In this document: in pieces, positions 6,285 to 8,354 of the stretch
How the letters are laid out: every line of letters begins with the position of its first letter
Position numbering within the stretch: position 1 is the stretch's first letter
Translations under genes and position numbers: made by a program
The notes under the pieces: model-generated
Told to the model about the DNA's origin: nothing
What the model saw: only the letters and a program-made list of their open reading frames with translations
Database searches by the model: none
DNA from: an uncultured Mycoplasmatota bacterium
Lineage (GTDB): Bacteria; Bacillota_I; Bacilli_A; RF39; UBA660
Direction of reading: 5' to 3'
DNA: 8,354 bases
NCBI GenBank assembly: GCA_900552975.1
Contig: UWSL01000066.1
Span: forward strand, 1-8,354

Positions 6285-6806
6285 ATGAATGAAAAAAGTG
6301 CTAGTAAAAAAGAAATTGTCAAAAAATTATTGAAACAAGAAATAGATTCACAAACAGAAGATGAATTGTTAGAAATGTTAATTGATAAACCAATTTCCAT
6401 TGATATTGATAAGGAAGAAAGTCAAAACTTAACGTTTGGTGATAAAGTAGCAGATAAGGTAGCAGAAATAGCTGGTTCATGGCCATTTATCATTTGTTTT
6501 TCATTATTTTTAATGGGATGGGTTATTTTTAATGGAGTATTATTAATGGATAGTGCTATTGATCCATATCCTTTTATTCTACTTAACTTAGTTTTATCAT
6601 GTATAGCTGCTTTGCAAGCACCAATAATTATGATGAGTCAAAATAGACAAGCCAAAAAGGATAGTTTACGTAATCAAAATGATTATCAGGTAGATTTGAA
6701 AAGTGAATTAATATTAGAAGATTTACATGATGATATTAGAAAACTTATTAATAATCAAAATAAAATAATTAAATATATTGAAGAAAAAGAAAACATCAGG
6801 GAATAA
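6285..6806 (+). CDS. DUF1003 family membrane protein
   Basis: A 173-residue protein of the DUF1003 family, small membrane proteins of unknown biochemical function, widespread in bacteria. A charged N-terminal region (1-50, Lys/Glu-rich) leads into GDKVADKVAEIAGSWPF, then two membrane helices (about 67-88 and 96-116) joined by a short loop containing DPYPF. The conserved exit QAPIIMMSQNRQAKKD follows the second helix, and the C-terminal tail (about 121-173) is polar and probably helical, possibly coiled-coil. With both ends charged and two helices, both termini are likely on the cytoplasmic side; this topology is inferred. It has its own strong promoter and its own terminator, so it is monocistronic between topA and lepA. 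Neither neighbour suggests a specific role. Family membership is confident from the GSWPF and QAPIIMMSQNRQ blocks; function is unknown. Confidence 0.88.
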   Translation: MNEKSASKKEIVKKLLKQEIDSQTEDELLEMLIDKPISIDIDKEESQNLTFGDKVADKVAEIAGSWPFIICFSLFLMGWVIFNGVLLMDSAIDPYPFILLNLVLSCIAALQAPIIMMSQNRQAKKDSLRNQNDYQVDLKSELILEDLHDDIRKLINNQNKIIKYIEEKENIRE

Positions 6807-6819
6807 AATATCAGGAAAT
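6792..6819 (+). repeat. Imperfect 13-base direct repeat at the DUF1003 gene end
   Basis: AACATCAGGGAAT (6792-6804) recurs as AATATCAGGAAAT (6807-6819) with two differences. The first copy spans the last codons of the DUF1003 gene and the first base of its stop; the second supplies the terminator's left arm and loop. It looks like a small local duplication. Confidence 0.55.
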
Positions 6820-6833
6820 GATGTTTTTTTTTT
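6805..6833 (+). terminator. Intrinsic terminator after the DUF1003 gene
   Basis: AAAATATCA (6805-6813), loop GGAAA and TGATGTTTT (6819-6827) form a 9-bp stem with one G-U pair, ending in a ten-T run at 6824-6833. A second left arm, AAAACATCA (6790-6798), pairs perfectly with the same right arm across a 20-base loop, so two alternative stems compete. Confidence 0.85.
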
Positions 6834-6857
6834 AAAGTAGTTAATTAGCATACTTTA

Positions 6858-6866
6858 TGTTATAAT
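6858..6866 (+). promoter_or_regulatory. Probable extended -10 promoter for lepA
   Basis: TGTTATAAT is a perfect TATAAT (6861-6866) preceded by the TGN extension. No good -35 exists: with a 17-base spacer the hexamer at 6838-6843 is TAGTTA. Extended -10 elements commonly compensate for this. Transcription would start near 6873, only about 12 bases before the lepA ATG, so the leader would hold little more than the AGGTGG ribosome-binding site (6874-6879). Confidence 0.7.
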
Positions 6867-6884
6867 TCTTCTTAGGTGGATTTT

Positions 6885-8354
6885 ATGAAACAAGAAAATA
6901 TAAGAAATTTTTCAATTATAGCACATATAGATCATGGAAAGAGTACTCTAGCGGATCGTATTTTGGAAATAACTGGTGGAGTAGATAAACATGATATGAA
7001 AGATCAAATGCTTGATAGTATGGATTTAGAGAGAGAAAGAGGTATTACAATTAAGTTAAATGCTGTATCTTTGAAGTATCGTTATAAAAATGATGATTAT
7101 TTTTTACATCTTATAGATACGCCAGGTCATGTTGATTTTAGTTATGAAGTTTCTCGTAGTTTGGCGGCTTGTGAAGGAGCTATTTTAGTTGTTGATGCAG
7201 CTCAAGGAATTGAAGCTCAGACTTTAGCTAATTTGTATTTGGCAATGAACGATGATTTAGTAATAATACCAGTTATTAATAAAATTGATTTGCCTAATGC
7301 TGATGTTCCAAAGGTTTTGAAAGAATTACATGACGTTTTAGGTTTTAAAGAAGATGAAGTTTTATTATGTAGTGGTAAAACTGGTCAAGGGGTTGAAGAT
7401 TTAATTAAAGCGGTTATTGATCGAATTCCGGCACCTAAAATTAATAATGATGCATCAACAAGAGCCTTGATTTTTGATAGTCATTTTGATCCTTATCGTG
7501 GAGTTGTGGCTTTAGTAAGAGTTTTTGATGGAGAAATAAGTAAAAAAAGTAAAATTAAGATGTTAGCATCTGGTGATAGTTATGAAGTTGTTGAACTAGG
7601 TATTAATCATCCAAAAGAGGAATTGAAAGATAAATTAGTTTCTGGAGAAGTTGGGTTTGTATGTGGGTCGATCAAAGATATTCAAAGTGTTCAAGTAGGT
7701 GATACTATTACGACGTTAGAAAATGAAAGTAAGGTTCCATTACCTGGTTATCAACCAATGAAACCAATGGTTTATTCAGGAATATTTCCTATTGAACCTA
7801 ATAAATTTCCAGCGTTGCGTGAAGCTTTAGAAAAATTAAAATTAAATGATGCAGCTTTAACTTTTGAACCAGAAACCTCAGAAGCATTAGGTTTTGGTTT
7901 TAGAACAGGATTTTTAGGTTTGTTACACATGGATATTATCATGACCAGATTAAAAAGAGAATTTGATTTGGATGTAATAGCAACAAGTCCTTCCGTAATT
8001 TATGAAGTTACAATGACAAATGATGAGATTTTGATGATTGATAGCCCATCAGCTATGCCAGATCGTGGTAGTATTAAAGAAATAAAAGAACCATATATAA
8101 GAACTAATATTATTGTTCCTAGTGATTATATAGGTCCTATTATGGAACTATGTCAAGGAAAAAGAGGCGATTATATTAGTATGGAATATATTGATCCTAC
8201 AAGAGTTAATATTCATTATGAAATACCACTAGCTGAAATTGTTTATGACTTTTTTGATAAATTAAAAAGTATGACTAAAGGATATGCTTCTTTTGATTAT
8301 GAAATATGTGGATACAAAAAGTCGGATTTAGTAAAGATGGATATTTTAATAAAT
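6885..8354 (+). CDS. lepA: Elongation factor 4 / translation GTPase LepA (3' truncated by window edge)
   Basis: Ribosome-binding GTPase of the EF-G-like family. LepA is reported to back-translocate ribosomes and to help translation initiation or 30S biogenesis; its precise role is debated. The 490 visible codons start with NIRNFSIIAHIDHGKST, in which the P-loop G1 is AHIDHGKST (13-21). G2 lies in ERERGITIK (49-57), G3 is DTPGH (78-82), G4 NKID (132-135) and G5 SGKTG (163-167). The EF-G-like domain II and the LepA landmarks YQPMKPMVYSGIFP and GFGFRTGFLGLLHMDI follow. The usual length is about 600 residues, so roughly 110 C-terminal residues, including the LepA-specific domain that reaches the peptidyl-transferase centre, lie beyond the window. 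ATG 6885 follows AGGTGG by 5 bases. G5 has Gly where most translational GTPases have Ala (SAKxG), a mild substitution. It has its own promoter and is separate from the topA run. Confidence 0.97.
   Translation, partial: MKQENIRNFSIIAHIDHGKSTLADRILEITGGVDKHDMKDQMLDSMDLERERGITIKLNAVSLKYRYKNDDYFLHLIDTPGHVDFSYEVSRSLAACEGAILVVDAAQGIEAQTLANLYLAMNDDLVIIPVINKIDLPNADVPKVLKELHDVLGFKEDEVLLCSGKTGQGVEDLIKAVIDRIPAPKINNDASTRALIFDSHFDPYRGVVALVRVFDGEISKKSKIKMLASGDSYEVVELGINHPKEELKDKLVSGEVGFVCGSIKDIQSVQVGDTITTLENESKVPLPGYQPMKPMVYSGIFPIEPNKFPALREALEKLKLNDAALTFEPETSEALGFGFRTGFLGLLHMDIIMTRLKREFDLDVIATSPSVIYEVTMTNDEILMIDSPSAMPDRGSIKEIKEPYIRTNIIVPSDYIGPIMELCQGKRGDYISMEYIDPTRVNIHYEIPLAEIVYDFFDKLKSMTKGYASFDYEICGYKKSDLVKMDILIN

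Overview
The window is about 70% A+T with standard-code genes. TGA ends rnhB, and every tryptophan I checked is TGG, so the Mycoplasma/Spiroplasma UGA-Trp code does not apply. Strong Shine-Dalgarno sequences, short intergenic gaps, sigma-A type promoters, a lipoteichoic-acid-synthase-type enzyme, a permuted RbgA GTPase and a Bacillus-like rbgA-rnhB...topA order all point to a low-GC Firmicute. An AT-rich gut Bacilli/Erysipelotrichia-like lineage is plausible, but the exact taxon is inferred and cannot be settled here.

Layout, all on the + strand. Bases 1-68 may be the tail of an upstream gene. A promoter (about 23-53) leads into a tight five-gene run: a short class I inorganic pyrophosphatase (114-449), the 50S-assembly GTPase RbgA (475-1401), RNase HII (1414-2055), an LTA-synthase-family membrane sulfatase (2060-4162) and DNA topoisomerase I (4184-6202). 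Gaps are 25, 12, 4 and 21 bases, and a hairpin terminator begins over the topA stop codon. A consensus promoter immediately follows and drives a single DUF1003 membrane-protein gene (6285-6806), which has its own terminator. Another promoter then starts lepA (EF4), which runs off the right edge (6885-8354, 490 codons seen).

Functionally this is mostly housekeeping: pyrophosphate removal, ribosome assembly and translation (rbgA, lepA), RNA:DNA hybrid and supercoil control (rnhB, topA) and envelope polymer synthesis (LTA-type synthase). I see no mobile element, CRISPR array, structural RNA gene, riboswitch or defence module.

The points most worth a second look are a 12/12 consensus promoter buried in the LTA synthase gene, possibly an internal promoter for topA; the synthase's place between rnhB and topA; its lone extracellular cysteine pair beside the catalytic threonine; the minimal pyrophosphatase with a Glu in its metal-binding motif; and the CGN-rich arginine codon use of topA. 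I did not find convincing evidence of an undescribed system.
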